NCBI GenBank assembly: GCA_016124385.1
Contig: WGNU01000005.1
Location: 62,001-126,000, forward strand
From: Alphaproteobacteria bacterium
GTDB taxonomy: Bacteria; Pseudomonadota; Alphaproteobacteria; Micropepsales; Micropepsaceae
DNA: 64,000 nt
Direction of reading: 5' to 3'
Below, in pieces: positions 36,459-46,455 of this stretch. The notes beneath the pieces are model-generated. The model had not been told where the DNA came from, made no database searches, and worked only from the letters and a program-made list of their open reading frames with translations. The translations under genes were made by a program, and so were the position numbers. Within the stretch, counting starts at the first letter, position 1; each line of letters begins with the position of its first letter.

Positions 36459-37321
36459 CCGGTTGGCCCTGAGCCGATCGGGATTTCGAGGAATGGCACC
36501 GCCGCACCCGGTACTTGCGTCGTCGGCAGAACGCCATTCCAGCGCTCGGCCGCGATCAGCGTGACGAGTCCTGGATTGTTGCGCAGCGCATCGCCCTTCG
36601 CCTTGATCGCAAGCGCCTCGGCCTCGCCCTTGAGGCGGATCGCATCGGCGCTCGCTTGCGCGGCCTCGCGCACCGCATCAGCCTGACCCTTGGCGTCAAC
36701 GACGACCTTTTCCGCTTCGATCTTCTGGCGCTCAAGCTCGTTGCGCGACTGGCGGACGGCAGCTTCCGCGCGGGCGGCAGCTTCGATCGCCGCCTCGTAA
36801 GTGGACGAGAAAGTGATGTTCTCGATTTGCACCGAGAGCACGCGCACGACGTCCGTGGGCATGGCCGATTGGATGGCCTTCTCCACCTCGGCGCCCAGCC
36901 GCGCGCGCTCCGCGATGACGGTCGTCGCCTGATAGCCGCCGAACACTTTCTTCAGCCGGTCCGGCACGATCGGATCGATGATCCGGTCGATGATGTCCGC
37001 GCCATAGCGTTCGTAAACCTTGTCCACTGCGCCCGGCAGAATTTGGAAATTGACCGAGACGGTTATGAGGGCCTCCTGCACGTCCCTCGAATAGGACGAG
37101 AGGTCTTCGTATCGGCGCTTCTGCTCTTGCGTCGAAATCCGCACGATCGAATCGACCAGCGGCAATTTGAAATGGAACCCGGGCTCCGCCACGCCGATGA
37201 CGCTGCCGGTGCGCAGCAGGACGCCGCGCTCGCGGGCATCGATCGTGAACCATCCGTCATTAAGGATCAGCAGTCCGATCAAGACGACCAACGCCGTGAT
37301 GATTGCCGTTGCCCGCGCCAT
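36449..37321 (-). CDS. SPFH/prohibitin family membrane protein
   Basis: 290 residues: N-terminal TM ([15 protein letters not shown]), then a prohibitin/HflC-like domain with [32 protein letters not shown] and a long charged coiled coil ([25 protein letters not shown]). Such proteins form rings on the membrane that control proteases such as FtsH. No partner protease gene is adjacent. The start is the ATG at 37321. Confidence 0.88.
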   Translation of the reverse strand: MARATAIITALVVLIGLLILNDGWFTIDARERGVLLRTGSVIGVAEPGFHFKLPLVDSIVRISTQEQKRRYEDLSSYSRDVQEALITVSVNFQILPGAVDKVYERYGADIIDRIIDPIVPDRLKKVFGGYQATTVIAERARLGAEVEKAIQSAMPTDVVRVLSVQIENITFSSTYEAAIEAAARAEAAVRQSRNELERQKIEAEKVVVDAKGQADAVREAAQASADAIRLKGEAEALAIKAKGDALRNNPGLVTLIAAERWNGVLPTTQVPGAAVPFLEIPIGSGPTGQK

Positions 37322-37486
37322 GGTTCCGTTCCTCCCCGAGCATGTACAAGCCGGGCGTCACTGAACGGGATTCTGATTTGTCCAGCAAGCTGGGCTATTG
37401 AGGCCTGCGGCCTGGGATCGCGACGCAATGTCGCGACACGGTCACGCGAAGCACCTAATCATGGACGAATCGGAGAGGACCCGGAC

Positions 37487-38344
37487 ATGACGCAGCACAC
37501 CAGCAATCGATTTCGGCTCTCCCGCCGCGGCTTCGGCGCGGGCGCCTTGGGCCTCGGATTTACCCTTGCCGCCGGCCCGGTGGCGGCCAGCGCAATCGTG
37601 ACGAGCGGCGAAGGGCTGATCGAGGGAGAAGTCGCGGTTCCAACGAGCGATGGCGCGTTCCCCGCCTATCGGGCAAAGCCCGCGGGCGAGGGCCCTTTCC
37701 CCGTCATCCTGGTCACGCAGGAGATCTTTGGCGTCCATGCGCATATCCAGGATCTCTGCCGCCGCCTCGCTAAGCAAGGCTATCTGGCGATCGCGCCCGA
37801 CCTCTATGTCCGCCAGGGCGACGTGTCGGCGATGACGGAGATTTCGCAGATCGTCGACACGGTGGTCGCGAAAGTGCCCGATGCGCAGGTCATGGCCGAT
37901 CTCGACGCGACGGTCGCCTGGGCGGAAGGCGACGGCGGCGACACGAGCCGCCTCGGCATCACGGGCTTCTGCTGGGGTGGACGGATCGTTTGGCTCTACG
38001 CCGCTCATAGCGAGGCGCTGAAGGCTGGCGTTGCCTGGTACGGACGATTGGTCCTGGTCGGTCCGGCATCCGATCTTCGTCCGAAGCAACCCGTTGACCT
38101 GGCTGGGGAATTGAAGGCGCCGGTGCTAGGCCTCTACGGCGGGCAAGATCAGGGCATTCCGCTGGAGACGGTCGAGGCGATGCGTGCGGCGCTGAAGGCC
38201 GCAGACGATCCCTCGCAGATCATCGTCTATCCGGACGCACCGCACGGCTTCAACGCAGACTATCGGCCGTCTTATCGCGAGGCCGATGCCCAGGACGGCT
38301 GGACGCGCATGTTAGAATGGTTCAAGTCTCATGGGGTCGCGTGA
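37487..38344 (+). CDS. Tat-exported dienelactone hydrolase family protein
   Basis: 285 residues. A twin-arginine signal [20 protein letters not shown] precedes an A-x-A site near residue 36. The mature part has [21 protein letters not shown], the nucleophilic cysteine in GFCWGG, an aspartate in GGQDQGIP and the histidine in [11 protein letters not shown], which make the Cys-Asp-His triad of dienelactone hydrolases. Export is unusual for an enzyme of ring cleavage pathways, so the true substrate may differ. The ATG at 37487 follows CGGAGAGGA. Confidence 0.87.
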   Translation: MTQHTSNRFRLSRRGFGAGALGLGFTLAAGPVAASAIVTSGEGLIEGEVAVPTSDGAFPAYRAKPAGEGPFPVILVTQEIFGVHAHIQDLCRRLAKQGYLAIAPDLYVRQGDVSAMTEISQIVDTVVAKVPDAQVMADLDATVAWAEGDGGDTSRLGITGFCWGGRIVWLYAAHSEALKAGVAWYGRLVLVGPASDLRPKQPVDLAGELKAPVLGLYGGQDQGIPLETVEAMRAALKAADDPSQIIVYPDAPHGFNADYRPSYREADAQDGWTRMLEWFKSHGVA

Positions 38345-38397
38345 GGTGAGGATCGGCCCTGACCTGGGTTGGCGCGCGGGGAGCGGATTTGTGAGTA

Positions 38398-39789
38398 ATG
38401 GCGCTGCGTGACGAGCGAGTGGATCTAGCCGGGCTTGGCCGCCATGCGCGCGCGCTGATGGCGAGCGCCCGGATCCGCGACTTGTTCTGGTCCGCCCTCG
38501 GCGTGACCGCCATGCACGTGGTCCTGGCCGCGCTCGGCTTCATTTCGCTTCTTGGCGCGACGATCGCCGGTTTCGCCGCCCTCGCGATTTTTCTTGCCGT
38601 GGCGATTGTCCGCGGCGCCGCGAATGCCGCCGACGCGGCAAGTTCAGAGCGCCGCCGCGCGTCCGAGGGCGCGGACGCCGAGGATGGCCTCCTGCCTGGA
38701 ACGGCGGCGGAATCGCTCGATCGGTTGCCCGATCCTCTTCTTGTCGTCGATTCAGCCGGCCGCATCGTGCTGGCGAATCGCGCCTCGATGCGCGCTTTGG
38801 GCGGACCAAGCCTGCGCCGCCATATTTCCGGTGTCATCCGCAACCCGTCCGTGCTGGAGGCGGTGACGCGCGTTCTGGAAGGAGGGCCGGCCGAAACGGT
38901 CGAATATTCTTTTCTTGTACCGCTTGAGCGGCACTTCCAGGCCGACATCTTCCCCGTGCCGGGCAGCCGGAAAGGTGAGATTTGGGCCATCGTGTTGATG
39001 CACGATCTGACCGCCATGCGCCGCGTCGATCAGATGCGCGCCGATTTCGTCGCGAACGCCAGCCACGAATTGCGCACGCCGCTCGCCTCGGTCGCCGGCT
39101 ATATCGAGACGCTGCGCGGTCACGCACGCAACGATCCCGAGGCGCAGGAGCGCTTCCTCGAGATCATGCACGAGCAGACCAAGCGCATGCGGCGCCTCAT
39201 CGATGATCTCCTCTCGCTAAGCCGGATCGAGCTAAACGAGCACGTGCCGCCCGGCGGCGAGGTCGACGTTGAGACCGTGCTGCGCGACGTGATTGACGCG
39301 CTGACGCCGGTGGCCGCGACGCGGAAGATCCGCGTTCGCCTCGTCGTTGCCGATAATCTTCCGCTGGTCAAAGGCGAGCGCGATGAACTCGTTCAGGTCT
39401 TTCAGAACCTCATCGACAACGCGATCAAATACGGCGCGAGCGGCGGCGATGTGACGGTCACCTGCGATAGGGCCGCACCGCCCGGCGGCAACGCGAAGAA
39501 CCAGATGATCATCTTCGTCGCGGTGAAGGACAACGGCCCTGGCATCGCGCGCGAGCATCTGCCGCGCCTGACAGAGCGCTTCTATCGTGTGGATGCCAAA
39601 ATGAGCCGGGAACGTGGCGGCACCGGGCTTGGCCTCGCGATCGTTAAGCATATCCTGGTGCGCCACCAGGGCTGGCTGTCGATCGAAAGCAAGCTGGAGG
39701 AAGGGAGCACCTTTACGGTGTTTCTGCCCGGCTTGCCGGGCACGTCACGCAGCCTCGGCGCGCCCGAGCGCCAGGCGGCAAAAGCATAG
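38398..39789 (+). CDS. phoR: phosphate regulon sensor histidine kinase
   Basis: 463 residues. Two N-terminal TM segments (about 30-72), a PAS domain (LDRLPDPLLVVDSAGRIVLANRASMRAL), HisKA with H223 in ASHELRTPLASVAGYIETLRG, and an HATPase domain (NLIDNAIKYG, DNGPGIAREHLPRLTERFYR, GTGLGLAIVKHIL). The TLRG ending of the H-box and FYRVD are typical of PhoR. phoU and phoB follow directly, which supports the assignment. The pstSCAB genes normally between phoR and phoU are not here. Confidence 0.9.
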   Translation: MALRDERVDLAGLGRHARALMASARIRDLFWSALGVTAMHVVLAALGFISLLGATIAGFAALAIFLAVAIVRGAANAADAASSERRRASEGADAEDGLLPGTAAESLDRLPDPLLVVDSAGRIVLANRASMRALGGPSLRRHISGVIRNPSVLEAVTRVLEGGPAETVEYSFLVPLERHFQADIFPVPGSRKGEIWAIVLMHDLTAMRRVDQMRADFVANASHELRTPLASVAGYIETLRGHARNDPEAQERFLEIMHEQTKRMRRLIDDLLSLSRIELNEHVPPGGEVDVETVLRDVIDALTPVAATRKIRVRLVVADNLPLVKGERDELVQVFQNLIDNAIKYGASGGDVTVTCDRAAPPGGNAKNQMIIFVAVKDNGPGIAREHLPRLTERFYRVDAKMSRERGGTGLGLAIVKHILVRHQGWLSIESKLEEGSTFTVFLPGLPGTSRSLGAPERQAAKA

Positions 39790-39829
39790 CGTGGGCCTTC
39801 GGACCGGCCTTTCCTCGCGTCGCGGGACA

Positions 39830-39847
39830 CTGTCGCGAGATTGACAT
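39830..39847 (+). promoter_or_regulatory. possible Pho box upstream of phoU
   Basis: CTGTCGC-GAGA-TTGACAT matches the 7-4-7 Pho box pattern CTGTCAT-N4-CTGTCAT at 5 of 7 positions in each half. A TTGACA -35-like hexamer is included. An inverted repeat TGTCA-CA-TGACA also overlaps the phoU start. It suggests that phoU-phoB have their own PhoB-responsive promoter; the match is only moderate. Confidence 0.4.
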
Positions 39848-39911
39848 CAAACATTAACAAAACCATCGGGGAAGCTGGCTAGAAGCCGGGCGATAGGATA
39901 CGTGCTGTCAC

Positions 39912-40661
39912 ATGACAAAACGCAATTGGTCGGCAGGAGAGCCAATGCCCGAACACACCGTCAGGGCGTTTGACGCTGAACTCGACGGCTTGTCGGCGAC
40001 GATTGCGCAAATGGGTGGTCAGGCCGAAGCCCAACTCGCCGACGCGATCGAGGCGATTTCGCGCCGCGACACGCAGCTCGCAGAAAGAACGATCGCCTCC
40101 GATGTCCGCATCGACAAAGCGGAGCGCGAAGCCGAGAGCCGCGCAGTGCGCCTGCTGGCGCTTCGCCAGCCTGTCGCGATGGATCTGCGCGAGACGATCG
40201 CGGCCTTGAAGATTGCTTCGGACCTGGAGCGCATTGGCGATCTGGCAAAAAACATTGCCAAGCGCGCTTTGGTGCTGAACCGCGAACCGCCGCTGCGCGT
40301 CGTACAAAGTCTCGCGCGCATGGGCCGTCAGGCGCTTAGCCAGCTCAATTCGGTGCTCGATGCCTATAGCCAGCGCGATCCAGCGCGCGCGCAAGAAGTG
40401 TGGTTGCGCGACGAAGAGATCGACGAGCACTACAACAGCCTGTTCCGCGAACTTCTTACCTACATGATGGAAGACCCGCGCACGATCGGGCACTGCACGC
40501 ATCTTTTGTTCGTCGCCAAGAACATCGAGCGCATCGGCGATCACGCGACCAACATTGCTGAGACGGTGCATTTCCTTGTGAAGGGCGAGTATCTGGCTGA
40601 CGAGCGCCCGAAGAGCGACGTCACCTCGACGACGAATATCGACTTCCAGACGAAGAGCTGA
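39912..40661 (+). CDS. phoU: phosphate uptake regulator PhoU
   Basis: 249 residues made of two three-helix PhoU repeats, with the metal-binding E/D-x-x-R-x-x-D motifs in DLERIGDLAKNIAKRA and NIERIGDHATNIAETVHFL. PhoU links the Pst transporter to PhoR and keeps the regulon silent when phosphate is sufficient. The ATG at 39912 is used; an internal ATG (MPEHTVRAFD) 33 bases later is a plausible alternative. Confidence 0.92.
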   Translation: MTKRNWSAGEPMPEHTVRAFDAELDGLSATIAQMGGQAEAQLADAIEAISRRDTQLAERTIASDVRIDKAEREAESRAVRLLALRQPVAMDLRETIAALKIASDLERIGDLAKNIAKRALVLNREPPLRVVQSLARMGRQALSQLNSVLDAYSQRDPARAQEVWLRDEEIDEHYNSLFRELLTYMMEDPRTIGHCTHLLFVAKNIERIGDHATNIAETVHFLVKGEYLADERPKSDVTSTTNIDFQTKS

Positions 40662-40680
40662 ACGCGCGAAGGGAGTGGGC

Positions 40681-41424
40681 ATGACCGGGGCAAAGAAGCC
40701 GCACGTTTTGGTGGTGGAGGACGAGACCTCGCTCGCAACGTTGTTGCGCTACAATTTGGAGCGCGAGGGCTACAAGGTCGCCGAGGCGCATGACGGCGAG
40801 GAAGCGTTGATGCTCGCCGACGAGGACCGCCCCGATCTCGTCGTGCTTGACTGGGCCCTGCCGCAGCTCTCCGGCATAGAGGTGTGCCGCCGCCTGCGCA
40901 GCCGCGCCGAGACCCGCAACCTGCCAATCATCATGCTGACCGCGCGCGGTGAGGAAGCTGACCGCATCCGCGGCCTCGACACGGGCGCGGACGACTACAT
41001 CGTCAAGCCCTTCTCGATGTCGGAGCTGCTCGCGCGAATCCGCGCCGTGATGCGCCGGATCCGGCCCGCGCTGGCGGATGACGTCATCGAATATGGCGAC
41101 CTGATCGTCGATCGCGCCGCCCACCGCGTGCGCCGCGCTGACCGCGACATTCACCTGGGGCCGACCGAGTTCCGCTTGCTCGATCACCTCATCCAGCATC
41201 CCGGCCGTGTCTTCAGCCGCGAGCAATTGCTGGATGCCGTCTGGGGCTCGGACGTCTATGTCGAGGCCCGCACGGTGGACGTGCATATCGGCCGCCTGCG
41301 CAAGGCGCTGAACATCGATGGCCTCACCGATCCGATCCGGACCGTGCGCTCAGCCGGCTACGCGCTCGATGACGCCTATATGCGCGAGAGCGAGCGCGGC
41401 CTGCGCGCCATCACCAACGCCTGA
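40681..41424 (+). CDS. phoB: phosphate regulon response regulator PhoB
   Basis: 247 residues. The receiver domain has phospho-acceptor D57 in VVLDWALPQLSG, acidic pocket VEDE, and K in DDYIVKPFS. The OmpR-type winged helix ends with REQLLDAVWGSDVYVEARTVDVHIGRLRKAL and TVRSAGYALD. Its DNA-binding half matches PhoB well, and its place after phoR and phoU fixes the name. The start ATG at 40681 follows AAGGGAG. Confidence 0.93.
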   Translation: MTGAKKPHVLVVEDETSLATLLRYNLEREGYKVAEAHDGEEALMLADEDRPDLVVLDWALPQLSGIEVCRRLRSRAETRNLPIIMLTARGEEADRIRGLDTGADDYIVKPFSMSELLARIRAVMRRIRPALADDVIEYGDLIVDRAAHRVRRADRDIHLGPTEFRLLDHLIQHPGRVFSREQLLDAVWGSDVYVEARTVDVHIGRLRKALNIDGLTDPIRTVRSAGYALDDAYMRESERGLRAITNA

Positions 41425-41432
41425 GCGAACGA

Positions 41433-41891
41433 CTAGCTCGCGTTCCGCCGCCGTTCGCGGTCGCGACGCGACTGCATCGGCTGGAACGCCATACGCGAAT
41501 GCGCCTCGCAATAGGGTGAGCCGGCGCGCGCGCCATGGCCGCAGAACCGGAAGCTGTCACTGTCGCTCGGATCGCCGATCGGCCACTTGCATTGGTTGCG
41601 CGAGATATTCGCGACCGTGATGTTGCCGCCCTCCGCCGTCGTGAGCGGCGCCTTGACCTCGACTGGCTCGATCAGGACCGGTCGGGGCAGCAACGGGCGG
41701 GGTGCGACGCTCCGGATCCGGGGGCGCTCCGGCCGTGTGGGGCTCGCCCGGCCCGAGAGGCCAAGGCGGTGAACCTTGCCGATCACGGCGTTCCTGGTCA
41801 CCCCGCCGAGCGCGCGGGCGATCTGGCTGGCACTAAGGCCCTCCGTCCACATTTGTTTGAGCTGCTCGACGCGCTCGTCCGTCCACCCCAT
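41433..41891 (-). CDS. gcrA: GcrA cell cycle regulator
   Basis: 152 residues. The N-terminal HTH GWTDERVEQLKQMWTEGLSASQIARALGGVTRNAVIGKVHRLGLSGR is the diagnostic GcrA domain that recognises methylated GANTC and works with sigma-70. The C-terminal part has the conserved CKWPIGDP and FRFCGHGARAGSPYCEAHSRMAF cysteine motif. GcrA is an alphaproteobacterial master regulator, giving the best taxonomic clue in the window. Several near-consensus DnaA boxes lie in its upstream region. Confidence 0.96.
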   Translation of the reverse strand: MGWTDERVEQLKQMWTEGLSASQIARALGGVTRNAVIGKVHRLGLSGRASPTRPERPRIRSVAPRPLLPRPVLIEPVEVKAPLTTAEGGNITVANISRNQCKWPIGDPSDSDSFRFCGHGARAGSPYCEAHSRMAFQPMQSRRDRERRRNAS

Positions 41892-41915
41892 TGCGACGCC
41901 CTCCTCATTCCCACA

Positions 41916-42052
41916 GTATCCACAAGATATCGTAGCGAAGGAGCGCGTTAACACAAGCGATGGCGCCACAAAAAGCTGTGGATGAGGCATGTTTCTCCAC
42001 AAGCGATTGCGCCGGGACCGAGATATTGTAGGTCGGTTCGACTTGTGGACAA
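41916..42052. promoter_or_regulatory. cluster of four DnaA-box-like sites upstream of gcrA
   Basis: GTATCCACA (41916-41924, plus), TCATCCACA (41977-41985, minus), TTCTCCACA (41993-42001, plus) and TTGTCCACA (42044-42052, minus) each match TTATCCACA at 8 of 9 positions. In Caulobacter, DnaA activates gcrA transcription, so the cluster fits a known circuit. The surrounding DNA lacks an AT-rich unwinding element, so it does not look like an origin. Confidence 0.5.
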
Positions 42053-42184
42053 GTGGGCCACCGAACCCCAAAGTCGCCTCCCGCGTTGACAAAACTGGCC
42101 CTCGCCTCTGATACTTAACGGGTTCGGCGTGACGAGAAGGGCCCGCCGGAATCCGTCAAACGGAATTGGCAACCCGCTGTCGAA

Positions 42185-42204
42185 GGGGGCCAGGAACGGC
42201 CCCC
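42185..42204 (+). promoter_or_regulatory. hairpin in the argD leader
   Basis: GGGGGCC and GGCCCCC form a perfect 7-bp stem with loop AGGAAC, ending 18 bases before the argD GTG. No T-run follows, so it is not a classical terminator. The loop AGGA could mimic a ribosome site. Confidence 0.45.
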
Positions 42205-42222
42205 GCGATAGGATTTTCCGCC

Positions 42223-43416
42223 GTGACGAGCGCCGTATTGCCGACTTACGCCCGTGCCGATCTCGCGTTTGAGCGGGGAGAGGGTGTTTATGCCTTCACG
42301 GCCGACGGAACCCGATATCTCGATTTCGGCTCCGGCATCGCTGTGAATGCGCTGGGTCACACGCACCCGCACCTCGTTTCCGCGTTGAGCGAGCAAGCGG
42401 GGAAGATTTGGCACACCGCCAATACCTTCCGCATTCAGGGACAGGAGCGGCTCGCCGAGCGTCTTGCCGCGGCAACGTTCGCGGACGTTGCTTTCTTCTG
42501 CAATTCCGGCGCCGAAGCGAACGAGGCCGCGATCAAGATGGCGCGCAAATACCAGAGCGCGACAGGTCATCCCGAGCGCTGGCGCATCATCACCTTCGAA
42601 GGCGCCTTTCACGGCCGGACGCTCGCGACGATTGCCGCTGGCGGTCAAGAGAAACACCTCGCCGGCTTCGGCCCGAAGGTCGACGGCTTCGATCAGGTCC
42701 CGTTCGAGGACCGCGAGGCCGTGAAGAAGGCGGTCACGCAGGAAACGGCAGCGATCCTGATCGAGCCGATCCAGGGCGAGGGCGGCGTGCGCGCAGCGAG
42801 CCCGCAATTCATGCGCTACCTGCGTGCGGTGTGCGACGAGAACGACCTTCTGCTCGTGCTCGACGAAGTCCAGTGCGGCGTGGGACGGACGGGCTGGCTC
42901 TTCGCGCATGAGATGGCGGGAATCACGCCCGACATCATGGCGATTGCGAAAGCGTTGGGTGGCGGCTTCCCGATCGGCGCGTGTCTCGCGACCAGGCGCG
43001 CCGCCATCGGCATGACCGCCGGCACGCATGGCAGCACGTTCGGCGGCAATCCGCTCGCGATGGCGGTTGCGAATGCGGTGCTCGACGTCATCCTCGCGCC
43101 CGGATTTCTGGAACATGTCCGCCGCATGGCGCTGCTGCTACGCCAGCGCCTCGCCGGCCTTATCGATACCTACCCCATGCTCTTTGAGGAGATCCGCGGC
43201 GAGGGACTGATGATCGGCCTCAAATGCGCGATCCCCAACACGGAGATTCTGACGGCGCTCCGCGACCAGCATTTGCTGGCAGTGGGCGGCGGCGACAACA
43301 CGATCCGGCTGCTGCCCCCGCTCATCATCGAGGAGAAGCATATCGGCGAAGCGATGGACGCCCTCCACGCGATGGCCATGACGCTGACGCGCGCGCAAAA
43401 GGAGAGCGCCGCATGA
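42223..43416 (+). CDS. argD: acetylornithine aminotransferase
   Basis: 397-residue class III PLP aminotransferase converting N-acetylglutamate semialdehyde to N-acetylornithine. [46 protein letters not shown] (PLP Asp), and the Schiff-base lysine K243 in [16 protein letters not shown] are present. The GTG at 42223 behind ATAGGA gives the usual length. Forms an operon with argF and hslO. Confidence 0.93.
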   Translation: MTSAVLPTYARADLAFERGEGVYAFTADGTRYLDFGSGIAVNALGHTHPHLVSALSEQAGKIWHTANTFRIQGQERLAERLAAATFADVAFFCNSGAEANEAAIKMARKYQSATGHPERWRIITFEGAFHGRTLATIAAGGQEKHLAGFGPKVDGFDQVPFEDREAVKKAVTQETAAILIEPIQGEGGVRAASPQFMRYLRAVCDENDLLLVLDEVQCGVGRTGWLFAHEMAGITPDIMAIAKALGGGFPIGACLATRRAAIGMTAGTHGSTFGGNPLAMAVANAVLDVILAPGFLEHVRRMALLLRQRLAGLIDTYPMLFEEIRGEGLMIGLKCAIPNTEILTALRDQHLLAVGGGDNTIRLLPPLIIEEKHIGEAMDALHAMAMTLTRAQKESAA

Positions 43417-44390
43417 GCATCGCCGCGACCACGATGACCCGGGCGCCCGCCGTCCGGCACTTCCTCGATCTAACGGATTTCACAGGCGCCGAATTGCGCG
43501 ATCTGATCGAGCGCGCCAAGACGATGAAGAACGCGCGCGCCGGCGCGCCACGCGGCACGCCCGATCGCGCGACGCCGCTCAAGGGCCGCATCGTCGCGCT
43601 CATCTTCGAGAAGCAGTCGACACGCACGCGCCTTTCCTTTGATGTCGGCATCCGCCAGCTCGGCGGCGAGACGATCGTGCTGAACGGCTATGATCTCCAA
43701 CTGGGCAGGGGCGAAACCATCGCCGACACCGCGCGCGTCCTCTCGCGCTACGTTGATGCCATCGTGATCCGCACGGCCAAGCACGAGACGTTGCTTGAGC
43801 TCGCCTTGAACGCGACCGTGCCGGTCATCAACGGCCTCACCAATCTCTCGCATCCCTGCCAGGTCATGGCCGACGTGATGACGTTCGAGGAAGCGCGCGG
43901 ACCTATCGCGGGGAAGAATGTCGCCTGGATCGGCTCGGGCACGAACGTTGCCTCCTCCTTCATCCACGCAGCCGCACGCTTTGGGTTTAATCTACGAATT
44001 GCTTGCGCGGCGGGCGAGGGGCCGCGACCTGAGTTGATTGAATGGGCGCGGGCGAACGGCGCGAAGGTGACGCTCGGCGAGAATTCGGAAAAGATCGTCG
44101 CGGGCGCCGCTTGCGTTGTCACGGACACCTGGGTCTCGGTGACAGAGGAGGGCCAGATCGCCGCCGACGTCGTCTCCTCGCGGCACACCAAGCTTGCTCC
44201 CTATTGCGTGACTCCGGCTCTGATGGCGAAGGCGGCGCCGAACGCGGTCTTCCTGCACTGCCTCCCCGCGCATCGCGGGGAAGAGGTCGCGGCCGAAGTC
44301 ATCGACGGGCCGCAATCGCTCGTGTGGGAGGAGGCGGAAAACCGCCTCCATGTGCAGAAGGCCATCCTGCTCAATTGTCTCGAGGGATGA
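43413..44390 (+). CDS. argF: ornithine carbamoyltransferase
   Basis: 325 residues. Makes citrulline from ornithine and carbamoyl phosphate. Signatures: [14 protein letters not shown] (carbamoyl phosphate), [11 protein letters not shown], and the ornithine site [13 protein letters not shown], followed by [16 protein letters not shown]. Its ATG overlaps the argD stop. Confidence 0.96.
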   Translation: MSIAATTMTRAPAVRHFLDLTDFTGAELRDLIERAKTMKNARAGAPRGTPDRATPLKGRIVALIFEKQSTRTRLSFDVGIRQLGGETIVLNGYDLQLGRGETIADTARVLSRYVDAIVIRTAKHETLLELALNATVPVINGLTNLSHPCQVMADVMTFEEARGPIAGKNVAWIGSGTNVASSFIHAAARFGFNLRIACAAGEGPRPELIEWARANGAKVTLGENSEKIVAGAACVVTDTWVSVTEEGQIAADVVSSRHTKLAPYCVTPALMAKAAPNAVFLHCLPAHRGEEVAAEVIDGPQSLVWEEAENRLHVQKAILLNCLEG

Positions 44391-45289
44391 CGGGCGCGAC
44401 CGTTGCCGACGATCTCGCGCTGCCCTTTTCCATCGAGGGCTTGCCGGTGCGTGGCCGGATCGTCCGCCTCGGCGCGACGGTCGAGCGTGTGCTCGCGCCG
44501 CACAATTATCCTGCGGCCGTTGCGCGCGCGGTGGGCGAGGGGCTCGTCATTGTCTCGATGCTCGGAACAGGCCTTAAGATCGAGGCGACCTTGACGCTGC
44601 AGACCAGCAGCGACGGCCCGCTTCACACGCTCGTTGCCGATTTCCGCTCGCCTGGAACCTTGCGCGGCCTTGCCCAATACGAGAAGGGCTACAATTACGA
44701 AACCGATCGCGCGCCTCTCCTCGGTGAAGGCTCGCTCGCCTTCACGATCGACCCGGGCGGCGACATGGATCGCTATCAGGGCATCGTGCCGCTGGCGGAA
44801 GGAACGCTCACCGGTGCCGCGCTCGAATATTTCGATCGCTCCGAGCAGATCCCGACGCTCCTGCGCCTCGCCGTCGGCCAGCATTATGCGCCGGGTAAAG
44901 CACTTGAATGGCGCGCCGGCGGAATTCTCCTCCAGCGCGTCGCGGGCGAGGGCGGCTTCGGCGATCTTCGTCCGATGGCGGACGATGATTGGACGACGCT
45001 CGAGCTGCTGATGAAGACCGTCACCGACGATGAATTGCTCGACCCGACCCTCGCCGCCGAAACGCTCGCCTATCGCCTGTTTCACGAGCAGGGCGTGCGC
45101 GCGCTGCCGGCGCAGCCTTTGGCCTTCGGTTGCCGGTGCTCCTCAGAGCGCGTCGCAAACATCTTGCGCAGCTACACGCGCGAGGAACTCGAAGAATTCA
45201 TCGAGGGCGGCGTCATCCGCATGACGTGCGAATTCTGCGGCAGTGAGTATGATTTCGATCCCGACCGGCTCGACGGAACCGACGCTTAG
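44387..45289 (+). CDS. hslO: Hsp33 redox-regulated chaperone
   Basis: 300 residues. The N-terminal Hsp33 domain includes GEGLVIVSMLGTGLKIEATLTLQ; the C-terminal zinc/redox switch has C-x-C (FGCRCSSERV) and C-x-x-C (TCEFCGSEY). Under oxidation with unfolding the zinc is lost and the chaperone becomes active. Its ATG overlaps the argF stop and its stop overlaps the argE stop on the other strand. Confidence 0.95.
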   Translation: MTGATVADDLALPFSIEGLPVRGRIVRLGATVERVLAPHNYPAAVARAVGEGLVIVSMLGTGLKIEATLTLQTSSDGPLHTLVADFRSPGTLRGLAQYEKGYNYETDRAPLLGEGSLAFTIDPGGDMDRYQGIVPLAEGTLTGAALEYFDRSEQIPTLLRLAVGQHYAPGKALEWRAGGILLQRVAGEGGFGDLRPMADDDWTTLELLMKTVTDDELLDPTLAAETLAYRLFHEQGVRALPAQPLAFGCRCSSERVANILRSYTREELEEFIEGGVIRMTCEFCGSEYDFDPDRLDGTDA

Positions 45290-46449
45290 GCGCTGAGACG
45301 CACCCCCAACCGCTTGAGAAACGCCGTGCAGCTCTCGATCTGCGAGATCTCGATGAATTCATCGGGCGAATGGGCCTGGGCGATGTCGCCCGGCCCGCAG
45401 ATAACGGAGGGGATGCCGGCGTTCTGGAAAATCCCCGCCTCCGTTCCATAGGAGACGGCTTCCGCGCCGTTCTGCCCGGCCACGCTGAGGGCCAGCGTCT
45501 CGGCCGGCGAGTCCGCCAGTGGCCGCAAGGCCGGCACGGTCGATCGCGCAACGGTGACGATATCGGTATCGGGCGAAATTGCGCGCATGCGCGGCAGCAC
45601 GGTTTCCTGCGCAAAGGCGGTGAAGCGCTTGGCGACCTCCTCCTCGTCCGTGTCCGGCAGCGAGCGATACTCCCACGAGAACCGGCATTGCTTGGCGAGG
45701 ATGTTGAGCGCTGTGCCGCCGCGGATGACGCTCGCTTGAACGCTCGTGAACGGCGGATCGAACCGCCCGCTCGCATCGCCGCGCGCGGCCATCTCATCGC
45801 CCAGGCGCTTCAGCTCCATGATGAGCTCGGCCGCCACCATCACGGCGGAGACGCCCTTGTGCGTGTTGCTCGAATGCGCTTCGTGGCCGGTGACCTCGGT
45901 ATGAAACGCGCGAATGCCTTTGTGCGCGTTGACGACGCGCATTGACGACGGCTCGCCGATGATAGCCGCGGATGGCTTGAACCCATGCGCGTGCAGCGCC
46001 GCCGCGAGCGGCGAGGCGCCGAGACAGCCGATCTCCTCATCATAGGAGAGAACGAAGAGGAGCGGGCGGGTCAGCGGCTGCGATAGAAGCTCGGGCACGA
46101 GCGCAAGGACGCACGCCGCGAAGGATTTCATGTCGGACGTGCCGCGTCCGAACACGCGCGTACCGCGTTGCGTCAGCGTGAAGGGGTCGCTCGACCAGGC
46201 CTGCCCGTCGACCGGCACGACGTCGGAATGCCCTGAGAGCACCACGCCTCCCGGCGCATCCGGCCCGATACGCGCGATCAGTCCGGACTTCGTTTCGTCC
46301 GCATTGGGAACCCGCCACGTCGCGACGCCGTGCCCGGACAGATATTCCTCAACGAACGCGATGAGCGACAGGTTGCTGTTGCGGCTCGTCGTGTCGAACG
46401 CGATCAGGCGCTCGAGCATCTGAAGGGTCGTCCATCGCTCCGACGTCAC
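45286..46449 (-). CDS. argE: acetylornithine deacetylase
   Basis: 387-residue M20 peptidase-family deacetylase that releases ornithine from N-acetylornithine. Zinc-site motifs are LSGHSDVVPVDGQ, GRGTSDMKSF, SYDEEIGCLGA and IIGEPSSM, with the C-terminal histidine in ICGPGDIAQAHSPDEFIEI. The presence of argD, argF and argE together indicates linear ornithine release from acetylornithine in this organism. Confidence 0.9.
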   Translation of the reverse strand: MTSERWTTLQMLERLIAFDTTSRNSNLSLIAFVEEYLSGHGVATWRVPNADETKSGLIARIGPDAPGGVVLSGHSDVVPVDGQAWSSDPFTLTQRGTRVFGRGTSDMKSFAACVLALVPELLSQPLTRPLLFVLSYDEEIGCLGASPLAAALHAHGFKPSAAIIGEPSSMRVVNAHKGIRAFHTEVTGHEAHSSNTHKGVSAVMVAAELIMELKRLGDEMAARGDASGRFDPPFTSVQASVIRGGTALNILAKQCRFSWEYRSLPDTDEEEVAKRFTAFAQETVLPRMRAISPDTDIVTVARSTVPALRPLADSPAETLALSVAGQNGAEAVSYGTEAGIFQNAGIPSVICGPGDIAQAHSPDEFIEISQIESCTAFLKRLGVRLSA

Positions 46450-46455
46450 GCGCTC

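Larger units (their letters stand above)
41892..42222. other. gcrA/argD divergent region
   Basis: 331 bases without a gene. It contains four sequences within one base of the DnaA box TTATCCACA (41916-42052), a GANTC (CcrM) site at 42149-42153, and a strong hairpin (42185-42204) in the argD leader. Confidence 0.6.

Noticed and set aside
41425-41450. GAACG/CGTTC inverted repeat at the phoB-gcrA convergence as a terminator
   Set aside because: Only a 5-bp stem with no T-run, and it lies partly in the gcrA coding end.
41916-42052. DnaA-box cluster as a chromosomal origin
   Set aside because: No AT-rich unwinding region and no usual origin neighbours such as hemE, parAB or dnaA; promoter control of gcrA explains it better.
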